DNA of 64,000 nucleotides from CAVVYV01 sp963752585 (GTDB lineage: Bacteria; Actinomycetota; Thermoleophilia; Solirubrobacterales; 70-9): the NCBI GenBank assembly GCA_963752585.1, contig CAVVYV010000008.1:310001-374000 (forward strand). Reading direction: 5' to 3'. Both the position numbers and the translations under genes were made by a program. The notes beneath the pieces were generated by a model. That model saw nothing but the letters and a program-made list of their open reading frames with translations, did not search any database and was not told where the DNA came from. Below are positions 26,514 to 36,701 of the stretch, piece after piece. Numbering within the stretch: the first letter of the stretch is position 1; the number at the start of each line of letters is the position of its first letter.

Positions 26514-27790
26514 CTACCCCGCCCCCGCGCCGGACAGGCGCCCGCGCAGGAAGGCGCTCGCCTCCGGACGCTCGGCAACAGCACGCGGTATCCACCTGCC
26601 TCCCGAGCAAAGAGGCGCATGTGCAGCAGCAGCAGCAGCGCTGTAGGCGATGCTGGACGCCAGCGAGGCGATGTAGGTGCCGAAGACGGTAAGGAAGGCG
26701 ACGTTGATCGCGAGATTGAGGGCCAGGCCAGCGACCCAGATCAGGCCAGCCTCGATCGGAAACCCCCGGCCCGCGAAGTGATTCGAGAGGATGGTGAGCA
26801 TTCCCAGGCAGAAGACGCCCGGCACGATCCAGTAGTAGAGACTCACCGCGTCGGCGAACTGGGGCCCGAAGAGCGAGCTGAATGCCGGGGCGACGAGGGG
26901 GATGTGATCAGGCAGAGACCGCCGTAGAGCACCGCCATGATCCGAAAGACCGAGGCGGTGTACTCGAAAGGGGCCCCGCGGGCGACCCTCGGAAAGAGGT
27001 TCAGGCCGACGACCGTGGGCAGCAGGTACATGTCTCGGCGAAGCCGCAACGACCGAGTAGAGCCCGCCTGCTCGTTGCCCAGGTAGCCGTTGACCAGGAA
27101 GACGTCGAGCCGGATCACCAAGAAGGCGAGGACCGTGGCGACGTAGACCGGAGGCCGTATCGAAGCGCGCCGCAGGCCAAGCGGGGGTGCGGCTGGGTCG
27201 AAAGGGCGAACGTGGGCGCGCAGGAGCACGACCGCTCACGTAGGGTGCTCACATAGCCCGCGAAGTGACCACGATCAAGACCGGAGCACCCCGAACCCGA
27301 GGGCGAGCAGGCCCATGGCGACCGCTCCCAGGACGAGACGCCTGAGTCACAGATCCATACGTTGTAGCCGACCATCCGCCCCTCGCCGAGCAGCAGGCTC
27401 TGGAGCAGCACCGCAGGAGTGCTCAGGGACGGGCCAGGGCGACCGTGTCTCCGCCCATCCGAGGCCGTCGCGTGGCGCCGCCGAATACGAGCGTGAACAG
27501 CACACCGATAGCGATCAGGAGCAGTCCCAGGCCCGCGGCAAACCAGAGCGAGTTGGTCACCAGGCGGCTCACGGCGGCGTCGTCCCGGGCGAGGAAGTAC
27601 GGATTGGCGGCCGCGAGCCCAAGCAGCCGAGCTGGACCAGTGTCAAGATGAGCGCGCTGGCAACCGCCACGGACCCTCGACCCGACGGTCCGAGCGCTCG
27701 CGCGACGATGACCGCCGACCGCGACTCCCAGACATGAATAGGAGCTTGCTGCCGAAAGTGAGGACTGACGTCGGCGCTCAGGGAGCGCCG
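26514..27790 (-). CDS. Wzx-like polysaccharide flippase, several frameshifts
   Basis: Reassembling the frames gives 'VLTFGSKLLFMSGS', 'VIVARALGPSGRG', 'VATVLAFLVIRLDVFLVNGYLG', 'LFGPQFADAV..YYWIVPGVFCLGML', 'ILSNHFAGRG' and 'VAGLALNLAINVAFLTVFGTYIASLASSIAYS'. The 'VARALGPSGRG' start and the paired helices are the signature of oligosaccharide flippases (PST family). About 425 residues is slightly short for the family. It would move lipid-linked repeat units across the membrane. The start is not resolved: a TGA lies just before 27785 in this frame and the first possible start is uncertain. Confidence 0.68.
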
Positions 27791-27948
27791 CTGCCGCAAC
27801 TGCCGCCGGCTCCCGCTCCGCTAGCGGGGGCGTCTCCGCGGACATCCGGCGATCTGGCACATTCATGGCCGACCCGCCGACGTCGAGCGCGGCCGATAGC
27901 TCGGAGTGGCGAGGACACGCGTTTGCCTGACGCGAGGTCGAGTGGCCA

Positions 27949-28413
27949 CTATCCGGGCGCGGATACGAGCCTTGAGCGAAATGCCCACCAGCGGTTGAGC
28001 AAGAACGTCGCGAGCGCAATCGGAACGAGCGTGGCGATCTCTCCGGGAATCTTCTCGGCCCCAAGGATCTCGACCGCGAAGGCAAGGCCGAGCACGTTTG
28101 CGACGAGACCGCCTACCTGGACCACGACGTAACGAGAGAACTCAGGGAAGTGGAACGTGCCCGCCTGGAACGTCCAAATTCGATTCCAGGTATAGCCGTT
28201 GACGATCCCCGCCAAGTAGCCGAGGGCTGCCGCGATCGGGTACCAGGTGCCCAGGCTGATCGCAACGCTGAACACGAGCAGGGCGAGCGCGGTATTCGAT
28301 CCGCCAACGAGGACGAAGCGCATCAGGCGAGTCCGTTCCACCGGGGCGAGCGCCGAGCGAGCATTCCGGCGGAGGTCTGCTTTGGAGACACGTGTGGAAG
28401 CCACTGGGGTCAT
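27949..28413 (-). CDS. GtrA-family membrane protein
   Basis: The 154-residue protein has four hydrophobic segments, with 'RFVLVGGSNTALALLVF' (first helix), 'LGYLAGIVNGYTWNRIWTF' and 'FLLNRWWAFR', which are the conserved features of the GtrA/DUF1211-type family. GtrA proteins are thought to help flip lipid-linked sugars such as polyprenyl-phosphate glucose. No frameshift is visible. It lies in a minus-strand run between the membrane protein at 28.4 kb and the flippase, supporting a role in glycan transport. Confidence 0.88.
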   Translation of the reverse strand: MTPVASTRVSKADLRRNARSALAPVERTRLMRFVLVGGSNTALALLVFSVAISLGTWYPIAAALGYLAGIVNGYTWNRIWTFQAGTFHFPEFSRYVVVQVGGLVANVLGLAFAVEILGAEKIPGEIATLVPIALATFLLNRWWAFRSRLVSAPG

Positions 28414-28443
28414 CGGTGCGGAACCCTACCCACCTCCAGTGCG

Positions 28444-30010
28444 TCAAAAGCGGCTCAGAGGTAGGCCGCCATTCTCGATCTGCCAGTTATCGGCTTTTCG
28501 CTCCAGCGGTTTGGACGCAAAGAGGAGCGCGATCGCCAGAAGTACGCCCGTGGCGGCCCATCGAGCTTGGCGGCGAAACCTCGGAGGCGGCGTCAAGCCT
28601 CGCAGCCTCGCAAGCGTCGAGGCCACGAGCGGGGAGCGCGCGAAATCAGGTCCTCGCCTTCGGCCGCGAGCCAGGCGAGAAGGATGATCGAGCACAGGGC
28701 GAGGGCCCCGGTCAGACCAAGCTCGTAGGGTCGATACGGGACCGTTGCGATGGAGGGAACGAGCGCCAGCGCGACCGCCGGAGCCAGCAGGAGGGCGAAG
28801 CGCCGCATCATTCGAGCCCTCGATCCGACGACCAGCGCGAACGGGGCGACGGCGGCGATCAGCACCAGCCAGAGGAACGTCTGGCCTGCGGTGACCACGA
28901 GCTTCCCTCCGAGGTTCAGCAGGAAGAAGCCAGGGTCGTCGCCCACGACGTCGAAGTAGCGATCCCGCAGCACCCGCTCGTACTCGGGAGAGAGATAGGC
29001 AGCCTGGGGATTCAGTCTCTCGACGGTGTTCGGCGGCGACGTCGTCGCGGTAGAAGATGTCGTAGTCGTTCGGGAAGTAGCCCAGGCCGATGTATGCGTT
29101 GTGCCAGACGGGGTGGGAGTTGAGCGAAGCCCGCTCGCTGAATCTGGGGCTGTCAACCCAGTCGTTCCGGTATTCCCGAACAGCGGAGAGGCCGACGGTG
29201 CTGATCGAGAGGTAGGCCGCCACCAGCAGGACGATCCCGGCGCCGCGCCGGGGACGGCTCCAGTCCCTGCGGGCCAAGACCACGAGAGCCGCGCCGAAGG
29301 CCACCCCCAGTCCGGCGTTGGACCGGATCGAAGTTGCGAAGCTGGCCATCACGACTATCCCGACGACCAGGAAGGAGCCAGGCTCGCGGCCGTCGTCGGT
29401 CGAGCAGGAGCAGCGGTGGGAGCAGCGCAAGAGCGGCCCAGGCCGGTAACCAGTAGATGTCGGCACCTCCAAACCACCCTGCGACGATCCCCACGCAGAC
29501 AACCGCCAGGCCGATCGGCGCCAGGGCGGCGGATGCCAGAGAGCGAAACAGCCCGAAGAAGACAAGGGGGGAGAAGAGCAGTGGCAGCGCGAACAGCGCC
29601 AGGCAGAGAACCCTTAGAGCGTCGAGCGGATCCTCCAGGCCCAGGAGGCTGGCGATCAAAGGTACGTAGAGATAGGCGCCCTGATCGTCCGTGACTCCAG
29701 CCGGCGCGTATTCCTCGCCCGGGACTCGGCTCACTCCCGGGGCGTCGCCGTGCTCCAGGAGTGGAGGGCCGCCCTCCTCCAGCACCCTCAGCGAGCCATT
29801 GAACCCCTCGGTGCGGGTCTGAAGCACGGGCCAGTAATCGGGCGCTGACGCCGAGGCCACGGCGGTCGTGACCGCCGCGAGGGCGAGTCCGTAGGCGAGC
29901 AGCGCGATGGTGCGCCGACTGCTCCTTGGCTCCTCGGGCCGGCGACTGGAGTCCCGATAATCGGAGAGGCTCAGGCCGAGAGCGTACGCCAGTGCCGCCG
30001 AGCCGAGCCA
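28444..30010 (-). CDS. Polytopic membrane protein, several frameshifts, function unknown
   Basis: At least three frames must be joined. They give an extracytoplasmic loop early on ('SAPDYWPVLQTRTEGFNGSL'), then many hydrophobic helices ('LCLALFALPLLFSPLVFFGLF', 'LAVVCVGIVAGWFGGADIYWLP', 'LVVTAGQTFLWLVLIAAVAPF'), and a large periplasmic-type loop with 'YRNDWVDSPRFS' and 'YIGLGYFPNDYDIFYRDD'. About 500 residues in all. The layout resembles GT-C or O-antigen-related membrane proteins but no family motif is clear. The start is not found; coding character begins near 30010, back to back with the GT2 at 30070. Confidence 0.62.
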
Positions 30011-30069
30011 TGGGCTTCACTCGAGCCGGTCAGGGATCGCGGGCGTCCGCGTGGGTAGATTGCTTCGTC

Positions 30070-30779
30070 GTGGCGGTGCCAGAGCTATCGGCGATCGTCC
30101 TCTGCTACCGGGCAGGGGAGAGCATCCTGTCCGTTGTCGGACCTCTTCATGATCAGCTTCGCGAGTCCGGTGTCACATTCGAGCTGGTGCTGGTGGCCAA
30201 CTACGACCCCGACCGAGAGGATCCGACGCCCGGCATCGTCGAGGAGTTCGCTGCGGCGCACGAGAACGTACGAACCGTGGAGGGGCCCAAGGAGGGAGCG
30301 ATGGGATGGGACATGCGCAGCGGCTTGGACGCCGCCACCGGCCGGTACATGGTCGTGATCGACGGCGACGCGCAGAACCCGGTCGAGGACGTCCTTCGGA
30401 TGTATCGGGAGATGCGCCGGACCGGAACCGACGTGATGAAGGGACGGCGCACATCTCGCTTCGACGGCACCTACCGGCGGTTCGTCTCCTGGGTCTACAA
30501 CGTGCTGTTCGTGCGTGCTCTTCCGGACCCGGGGACTTTGGGACATAAACGGCAAGCCGAAGGGGCTGACCCGGGGTGCATTTGAACGCATCGAGCTGAG
30601 ATCGGACGACTGGTTCATCGATGCGGAGATCGTCCTCCAGGCTCGACGCGCCGGGCTGCATGTGGCGGAGATGCCGGTGGTCTTCAACCGGAACGAGGAG
30701 CGGGCATCGTTCGTGCGCGCTCGCCGCCATCGGCGAGTTCCTGCGGAACATGGCCCGCACCCGGCTGCGTAGACGCTGA
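30070..30779 (+). CDS. GT2 (DPM1-like) glycosyltransferase, two frameshifts
   Basis: From GTG 30070 the product shows 'LSAIVLCYRAGESIL', 'ELVLVANYDP', 'GAMGWDMRSGLDAATGRYMVVIDGDAQNP' (the DxD region) and 'VMKGRRTSRFDG'. After a shift near 30535 it continues 'DINGKPKGLTR' and 'DWFIDAEIVLQARR', motifs of polyprenyl-phosphate sugar synthases. After a second shift near 30715 it ends 'LRNMARTRLRRR'. About 235 residues. One base separates its stop from the ATG of the SDR gene. Confidence 0.83.
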
Positions 30780-30780
30780 G

Positions 30781-31671
30781 ATGCGAGGCATCGTGCTCGT
30801 CACGGGCGCCGCGGGCGGCATCGGGCAGCTGCTTCTGCCCGCGCTCGAGCGAGCCGGCTGGCGGACCCGGGCGCTGGTTCACCGCCGTCAGGTGAACGGC
30901 GCGGCGGAGCTGGTGGACGGCTCGCTGGAGGACCAATCGAGCCTCCGGCGGGCAACGAGTGGCGCCGCGGCCGTGCTCCATCTTGCGGCAAGGACGCACG
31001 CGCGCCGGGATCGCGACTACCGGAGGACCAACGTCGAGGGGACCGTCCGGCTGCTGGAGGCAGCCCGCGCCACCGGGGTCGGGCGCTTCCTCTACGTCAG
31101 CAGCAGAGCGGCGTCGGAAGGTGGCGGTGGCTACAGCCGCACGAAGCTCGAAGCGGAACGTCGTGTCCGCGAGGCAGGGATGGAGCACGTGATCATCCGC
31201 CTGCCGGAGGTCTATGGGACCGGCGGGCGGGAAGGTGTCGACGAGATGCTGGCGCGCGCCCTGCGCGGTGCGGTGATCCCGATCGCGGGGGCCGGCGAGG
31301 ACGAGCTCTGCCCGCTGCACGTCGACGATGCCGTTGGTGCCCTGGTGGCGGCACTCTCGGTCCCGGTGGCGGCGAATCGCACCTACACCCTCGCCGGGGA
31401 CTGCGCCTCGGCACGCGAGGTCGCCGAGGCCTGCATCCATGCCTGCGGCAGCAGCAGCAGGATCGTGCCGGTCCCCATGGTCGCGGTGAAGGTTGCCGCA
31501 GCGGCGTCCCGGGCCCTTCCCCTGCCCATCTATCCCGACCAGCTGCGGCGGCTGCGATCGGCGAAACCCGCGCCGTCAGAGGACGCCGCGGTCGACCTGG
31601 GCTTCGCTCCGCGCGGGCTGGCGGAGGGTCTCGCTTCCGTCGCCGAGGCGATGGCGAACGGACTACGCTAG
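30781..31671 (+). CDS. NAD-dependent epimerase/dehydratase (extended SDR)
   Basis: The 296-residue protein has the Rossmann motif 'VTGAAGGIGQLLL', 'AVLHLAARTH', 'NVEGTVRLLEAAR', 'FLYVSSRA', and the catalytic YxxxK as YSRTK. 'RLPEVYGTGG' is the usual substrate-side loop. It is intact. It likely epimerises, reduces or dehydrates a nucleotide sugar; the reaction cannot be named. It sits between a GT2 and asnB on the same strand, apparently one operon of five genes ending at about 35.6 kb. Confidence 0.87.
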   Translation: MRGIVLVTGAAGGIGQLLLPALERAGWRTRALVHRRQVNGAAELVDGSLEDQSSLRRATSGAAAVLHLAARTHARRDRDYRRTNVEGTVRLLEAARATGVGRFLYVSSRAASEGGGGYSRTKLEAERRVREAGMEHVIIRLPEVYGTGGREGVDEMLARALRGAVIPIAGAGEDELCPLHVDDAVGALVAALSVPVAANRTYTLAGDCASAREVAEACIHACGSSSRIVPVPMVAVKVAAAASRALPLPIYPDQLRRLRSAKPAPSEDAAVDLGFAPRGLAEGLASVAEAMANGLR

Positions 31672-31714
31672 GTGCCCTCGGCGGGCGCCGCTCCGCCGCG
31701 CGGCGCCCCTTCTC

Positions 31715-33656
31715 ATGTGCGGAATAACCGGCATCCTCGCGACGACCGACGACTTCGCCGTAAGCGAAGCGCTCGTGGAGGCGATGCGCGACACCATGCC
31801 GCACCGCGGGCCGGATGACGCCGGGACCTGGCTATCCGAGAGTGGCCGCGTCGCCTTTGGGCATCGCCGGCTCTCGATCGTCGACCTCTCGCCTGCCGGG
31901 CACCAACCGATGTGCAACGAGGACGGCACCGTCTGGATCACCTACAACGGCGAGGTCTACAACCATCGGGCGTTGCGGAGTGAGCTCGAGCGCAAGGGGC
32001 ACCGCTACCGCTCCCACACCGACACCGAGACGATCATCCACCTCTGGGAGGAGGAGGGACCGGCGCTGCGTCGAGCGCCTGCAGGGGATGTTCGGCCTGG
32101 CGATCTGGGACGAGCGCAAGCGCGAGCTCTTCCTGGCTCGGGATCGGCTCGGGATCAAGCCCCTCTACTACGCCCAGCCCCCCGGCGGCTTCGTCTTCGG
32201 CTCCGAGATCAAGGCGCTGCTGGCCCATCCGGCGGTCTCGCCGGAGCTCGACGAAGAGGCCTTCTTCCACTACCTGACCTTCGTCTGCACGCCCGCGCCG
32301 ATGACGATGTTCGAGGGCATCCACAAGCTGGCGCCGGGCGAGCGGATGATCGTTCGCCCGGACGGCAGCACGGACAGCGAGATCTGGTGGAGCCCGATGT
32401 CGTCCTCGGCCAGCGAGGAGGTCGCCGAGATGGACGAGTCGGAGATGGAGGAGCGGCTGCTGGAGCTGCTGCGGGCCTCGATCGAGAAGCGGATGATGGC
32501 CGACGTTCCCTTCGGCGTCTTCCTCTCCGGCGGGGTCGACTCGTCCACCAACGTCGCCCTGATGTCCGAGCTGATGAGCGACCCGGTGCGCACCTTCTCG
32601 GTCGGCTTCAAGGAGCACGAGCAGTACAACGAGCTCGAGTACGCGCGCCAGATCGCCAAGCGCTTCGGAACCGACCACCACGAGGTGATCCTCGACCCCG
32701 GACGACCTCGAGTCGTTCCTGCCGGAGCTGATCCACCACCAGGACGAGCCGATCGCCGACTGGGTCTGCGTGCCCCTCTACTACGTCGCGAAGCTGGCGC
32801 GGGACAACGGCACGATCGTGGTCCAGGTGGGCGAGGGCTCGGACGAGCTCTTCCACGGCTACGACAACTACATCGCCGCGGCGCGCTTTCACCGCCGCTT
32901 CTGGCAGCCGTTCCAGCGGGTGCCCGCGCTCGCTTCGCTCGGCGACCGGGCGGATGGCGACCGGCCTCTCCCGGCGGGTCGGGCGGGGAGAGGTCCACGC
33001 CCAGAGTCTCGTCGAGGCCGCCGATGGCCGGCTTCCCTTCTGGGGAGGCGCGATCTGCTACCGCGGCAGCCTCAAGGAACGCGTGCTCGCCGGCGGAAGC
33101 AACGGCGGCCACCCGAGCTCATACGAGGTCGTCGAACGCCTCTGGGAGCAGGCGGAGCGCGAACTTCCGGATGCCGATCTGCTCCAGCAGATGACCTACC
33201 TCGAGCTCAAGCAGCGTCTCGCCGAGCTGCTCCTGATGCGGGTGGACAAGATGACGATGGCCACCTCGGTCGAGGCGCGCGTGCCCTTCCTCGACCACGA
33301 GCTGGTCGAGTTCGCCATGGCCCTCCCGCCGCGAGATGAAGGTCAGCGAACGGCATCGGCAAGTACCTGCTGAAGAAGGCGGTCGACGGTCTCATTCCCC
33401 ACGAGATCGCCTACCGCCGAAGCAGGGCTTCGGGGCGCCGGTTGCGGAGTGGTTCAAGGGTGAGCTCGGCGAGCGGGCGCAGCGTGAGATCCGGGAGTCG
33501 TCGCTCGCGGAGCGCGGTCTGCTCGACTACGACCGGCTCGACGAGATGTGGGCCGCGCATCGTCGCGGGCCGGTGAACTGGGCATTCCACCTGTGGAACA
33601 TCTACAACGTGAGCGCCTGGCACGACTACTGGGTCGCCCAGCGCTCGCTCGTCTAG
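31715..33656 (+). CDS. asnB: Glutamine-hydrolysing asparagine synthetase-type amidotransferase, about six frameshifts
   Basis: Starts MCGITG at 31715, giving the N-terminal Cys nucleophile of class II glutaminases, followed by 'RGPDD', 'GHRRLSIVDLS' and 'NGEVYNH'. The synthetase half has the PP-loop 'SGGVDSS' and 'DEPIADW', 'VGEGSDELFHGY' and 'DKMTMATSVEARVPFLDHE'. Joined frames give about 645 residues, normal for the family. In polysaccharide loci such proteins are thought to amidate uronic acid carboxyls (as proposed for WbpS in Pseudomonas); that is the likely role here, though plain Asn synthesis is possible. All but one shift is +1, and none removes a motif. Confidence 0.82.
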
Positions 33657-33660
33657 CCAG

Positions 33661-35585
33661 TTGCGCCTGAGAAGCCGGGAGCGCCTGGCCGCCTGGCGCC
33701 GACTTGGCCCGGTGGCACGGAACCCGCGCCGCCGCGGACCTGCTCACGCGGCCGCTGCGACCGGCCGGCAGGAGGGCATGGCTGCGATTCCGCCCGGCCA
33801 CTGCCAGCCGCTCCGCCGTCCGCCGAGCGATGGGAGGGCTCGCTCCGAGGGATGCTCTCCGAGGCCCGGCGCTCGCGGCGCTTCCCACGGTCGCCGCCTG
33901 GGAGCGCGAGCTCGAGACCGCGGGCGAGCCGGAGCGCGAATCGGTTCTCGCCGTCGCGGATCGGATCATCGCCCACCGCTTCGACCTGCTCGGCTCGGGG
34001 CCGGTGGACCTGGGACCCGAGATCGACTGGAGCGCGCGACTTCAAGTCCGGCCGTCGCTGGCCGCTGGACCACATCAGCCGGGTCCCGATCACCTATCCC
34101 GACGACTCGGACATCAAGGTGCCGTGGGAGCTGTCGCGCTTCCAGCATCTGCCGCTTCTCGCCGCCGCGCACCGGCTGACCGGCGAGCAGCGATATGCTC
34201 GAGGAGATCGGCGACCAGCTCACCGACTGGATCGAGGCGAACCCGGTCGAGTACGGGCCCAACTGGGCCTGCACGATGGACGTCGCGATCAGGGCCTCCA
34301 ACTGGGTGGCGACGCTCGTCCTCTGCGCCGAGGCCGCCTCCGGAGAGGCTTGGCTGCGAGCCGGTGATCGCCAGCCTGCTCCTCCACGGGCGCTTCATCC
34401 GGAGCCATCTCGAGTACGCCGAAAGCCGCGGCAATCACTACCTCTCCGACGTCGTCGGGCTGCTTCCGGTCGCGGCGCTGTTCTTCGCCGGCAGGCGAGG
34501 GCCGGGGTTGGGCCGAGTGGGCCGCGCGGGAGCTCGGCGTCCGAGATGGAGCATCAGGTCCGGCCGGACGGCTGCGATCACGAGACGTCGGTCCCCTACC
34601 ACCGGCTCGTCTGCGAGCTGTTCGTCTGCGGCACCCAGGCCGTTGACGCGCTCCTCCCCGGCGCCCTCACCGACCGCTACCGCGAGCGGCTCGACCGGAT
34701 GCTCGCGTTCGTCGCCGACTACACGCGCCCGGACGGGCTCGCGCCGCAGATCGGGGACGCCGACGACGGGCGCTTCCTGCCGCTCGGCGACTACGGCCGC
34801 GCGGATCCGCGCTCGCACCTGCACCTCTTCGGCCAGGCGGGCCGCGACCTACGCCCCCGCCGCGGCGTCACGCCGCCTACCCCGAGGGGGGCTACTGGGT
34901 GATGCGCGGCGGCGAGCTGTTCGTGATCGTGCGCTGCGGCGACGTCGGCGTCGGAGGACTCGGCTCCCACGCCCACAACGACCAACTCTCCTTCGAGCTT
35001 GCGCTTGGCGATCAGCCGCTGGTCGTCGACCCGGGCTCCTACATATACACAGCGGATCCGGAGGCCAGGGAGCTGTTTCGCTCGACCTCCTTTCACGCCA
35101 CCCTGAGGGTGGGAGAGCTGGAGCAGCAGGAGCCCGTCCCCGGAACCCTGTTTGCGATGAGAGATCGGGCGCGGGCCGAGGCGCTTGCCTGGAAGCCGGA
35201 CGAAGAGCGCGCTTCCTTCGAGGGCCGGCACCACGGCTTCGAGCGCCTCGATCCCCCTGCTCTTCACCTTCGGACGATCGAGCTCGACGGCTCCGCCGGC
35301 CGCCTGGTCATCACCGACACGGTGCGGGGCGAGGGAGCCCATCCGCTCGAATGGACTTTCCCGCTCGCGCCCTGCGAGGCGACGGCGGATACCGGCCAGG
35401 CGACCGCGCGCTTCGATCGCGTGCAGCTGAGGATCGCCTCCGAGGGCCTGCGTTTCAGCGTGGAGGAGGGCTGGTACTCGCCTGGCTACGGCAGGCGCAT
35501 CAGGACCCCCTTTTTCAAGGCTCGAAGGCTTGCTGTCCCCGGCAATGACATGACGCGGATAACCCTGACCCCGAGGCCCACCTGA
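33661..35585 (+). CDS. Heparinase II/III-like (alginate-lyase-type) protein, many frameshifts
   Basis: The joined frames give about 635 residues. The N-terminal alpha-toroid part has 'RDFKSGRRWPLDHI', 'VPWELSRFQHLPLLA', 'GPNWACTMDVAIRASNWV', 'LEYAESRGNHYLSDVVGL' and 'CDHETSVPYHRL'. The C-terminal beta part has 'GGYWVMRGGELFVIVRCG' and 'GSHAHNDQLSFEL', the His-rich motif of heparinase II/III C-terminal domains. Such proteins occur in glycan loci next to AsnB; whether this one cleaves a polymer or acts as a transferase is unknown. No signal peptide is evident. Starts at TTG 33661, two bases after asnB. Seven or more shifts are present, each +1. Confidence 0.78.
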
Positions 35586-35660
35586 TTTTCCACGGGTTTG
35601 CGAGAGTCGCAGCTTCGGTAGCCACCGCAATTGACCTGGTGGCTATTGTCTCGCGTCACG

Positions 35661-36701
35661 ATGGGGTCACCAGCTGGGCCAGGGGAAACCAGTTATGACG
35701 CGGCGGCTACTCGTTTAGAGCGTGCGGGCGAGTGGGTCGCGAGTGTTGGATCGCTCCAGCCCTCTGACCCGAACCTGCGGCGCGCCCTGCATGCCGGTAT
35801 CGCGATCGTCACCGTATTCGGTGTCGGCCTTGGGGTATTCGGCGTGTTGGGCGAGTGGCCCGATGTCGATTGGACCTTTCGACCGGGGTGGCTAGCGCTC
35901 GGGACGGTTGGCTTGGCAGCCGTTCTGCTCGCCGATTGCGAGATCTGGCGCCGGTTGCTGCTCGCTCTGGGCCCGAAGCTCCCGGCGCGGAAAGCCACGG
36001 CGATTTGGCTGGTGTCCGGACTCGGTAGGTACGTACCCGCTGCTGCCTTGTTGCCATTGCTGCGCGTGGCGCTGAGCGAGCGAGAGGGCGTACCCAAACG
36101 GATTTGCCTGGCGAGCGTTATCTATGAGATGGCTCTGTTCTTTACGGCCGCGTTGCTGCTGGGCGCCTACTTCCTGATCGAGCTTCCCGATCTCCAGGGG
36201 TATTGGCAGCGGTTTCTCGTTCTCGCGTTTCCGCTGGTCGCGCTGATCGGCCTTCACCCTCGCATCTTCCATTCCGTCGCCGACGCCAGCCTTCAGCGAC
36301 TAGGACGGCCCTCCCTCCCCCTCTCGTTGCCCGGGGTGAGAGTGTTCGAGTTCGTCGCCCTGTACGCGGTCACGTTCGTTGCGGCAGGGCTGAGCGTCTT
36401 CGCGCTGGCAAACCTCATCTATCCGGTGGCCGCCGCGGATCTGATCACCTTTGTCGGTGCCTTCGCAGTCGCGACTGCCCTCTCCGTGTTGGCCTTCTTC
36501 CTGCCCGGCGGAGTGGTGGCACGGGAGCTGGGCCTAGCGATCGCGCTGTCACCAGTCATGCCGGCTGCGCCGGCTGTCGCCGTCGCTGTGCTTGCTCGTG
36601 TAGTCCAGATCTTGCTCGAGCTACTGATGGCCGGAGCAAGCCAACTCTCTGTTCGGTGGCGCACTGCCCCACCGGCTTTCTCTAGCGAGTCAGGATCGTA
36701 A
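35661..36701 (+). CDS. LPG-synthase-TM-domain (UPF0104)-type membrane protein
   Basis: From ATG 35661 about 346 residues with eight or so hydrophobic segments. 'GLGRYVPAAALLPLLR', 'VIYEMALFFTAALLLGAYFL' and 'AFFLPGGVVARELGLAIALS' match the lysylphosphatidylglycerol-synthase TM family, where a PGG-x-G-x-RE pattern near the end is typical. These proteins often accompany glycosyltransferases and are thought to flip or handle lipids. Base composition here is visibly less GC-rich than the flanks. TATTGT lies 11 bases upstream. Its end overlaps the convergent membrane protein by 20 bases. Confidence 0.8.
   Translation: MGSPAGPGETSYDAAATRLERAGEWVASVGSLQPSDPNLRRALHAGIAIVTVFGVGLGVFGVLGEWPDVDWTFRPGWLALGTVGLAAVLLADCEIWRRLLLALGPKLPARKATAIWLVSGLGRYVPAAALLPLLRVALSEREGVPKRICLASVIYEMALFFTAALLLGAYFLIELPDLQGYWQRFLVLAFPLVALIGLHPRIFHSVADASLQRLGRPSLPLSLPGVRVFEFVALYAVTFVAAGLSVFALANLIYPVAAADLITFVGAFAVATALSVLAFFLPGGVVARELGLAIALSPVMPAAPAVAVAVLARVVQILLELLMAGASQLSVRWRTAPPAFSSESGS

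Noticed and set aside
26514..30010. Flippase and adjoining membrane protein as true pseudogenes
   Set aside because: Each broken part keeps family motifs, hydrophobic pattern and GC-rich codon use, with no internal stops in the correct frame. The same pattern of single-base shifts is found in several other gene types nearby.
31715..33656. Programmed ribosomal frameshifting in asnB and neighbours
   Set aside because: There are five or six shifts per gene, no repeated slippery heptamer, and different local sequence each time. Base errors explain this much better.
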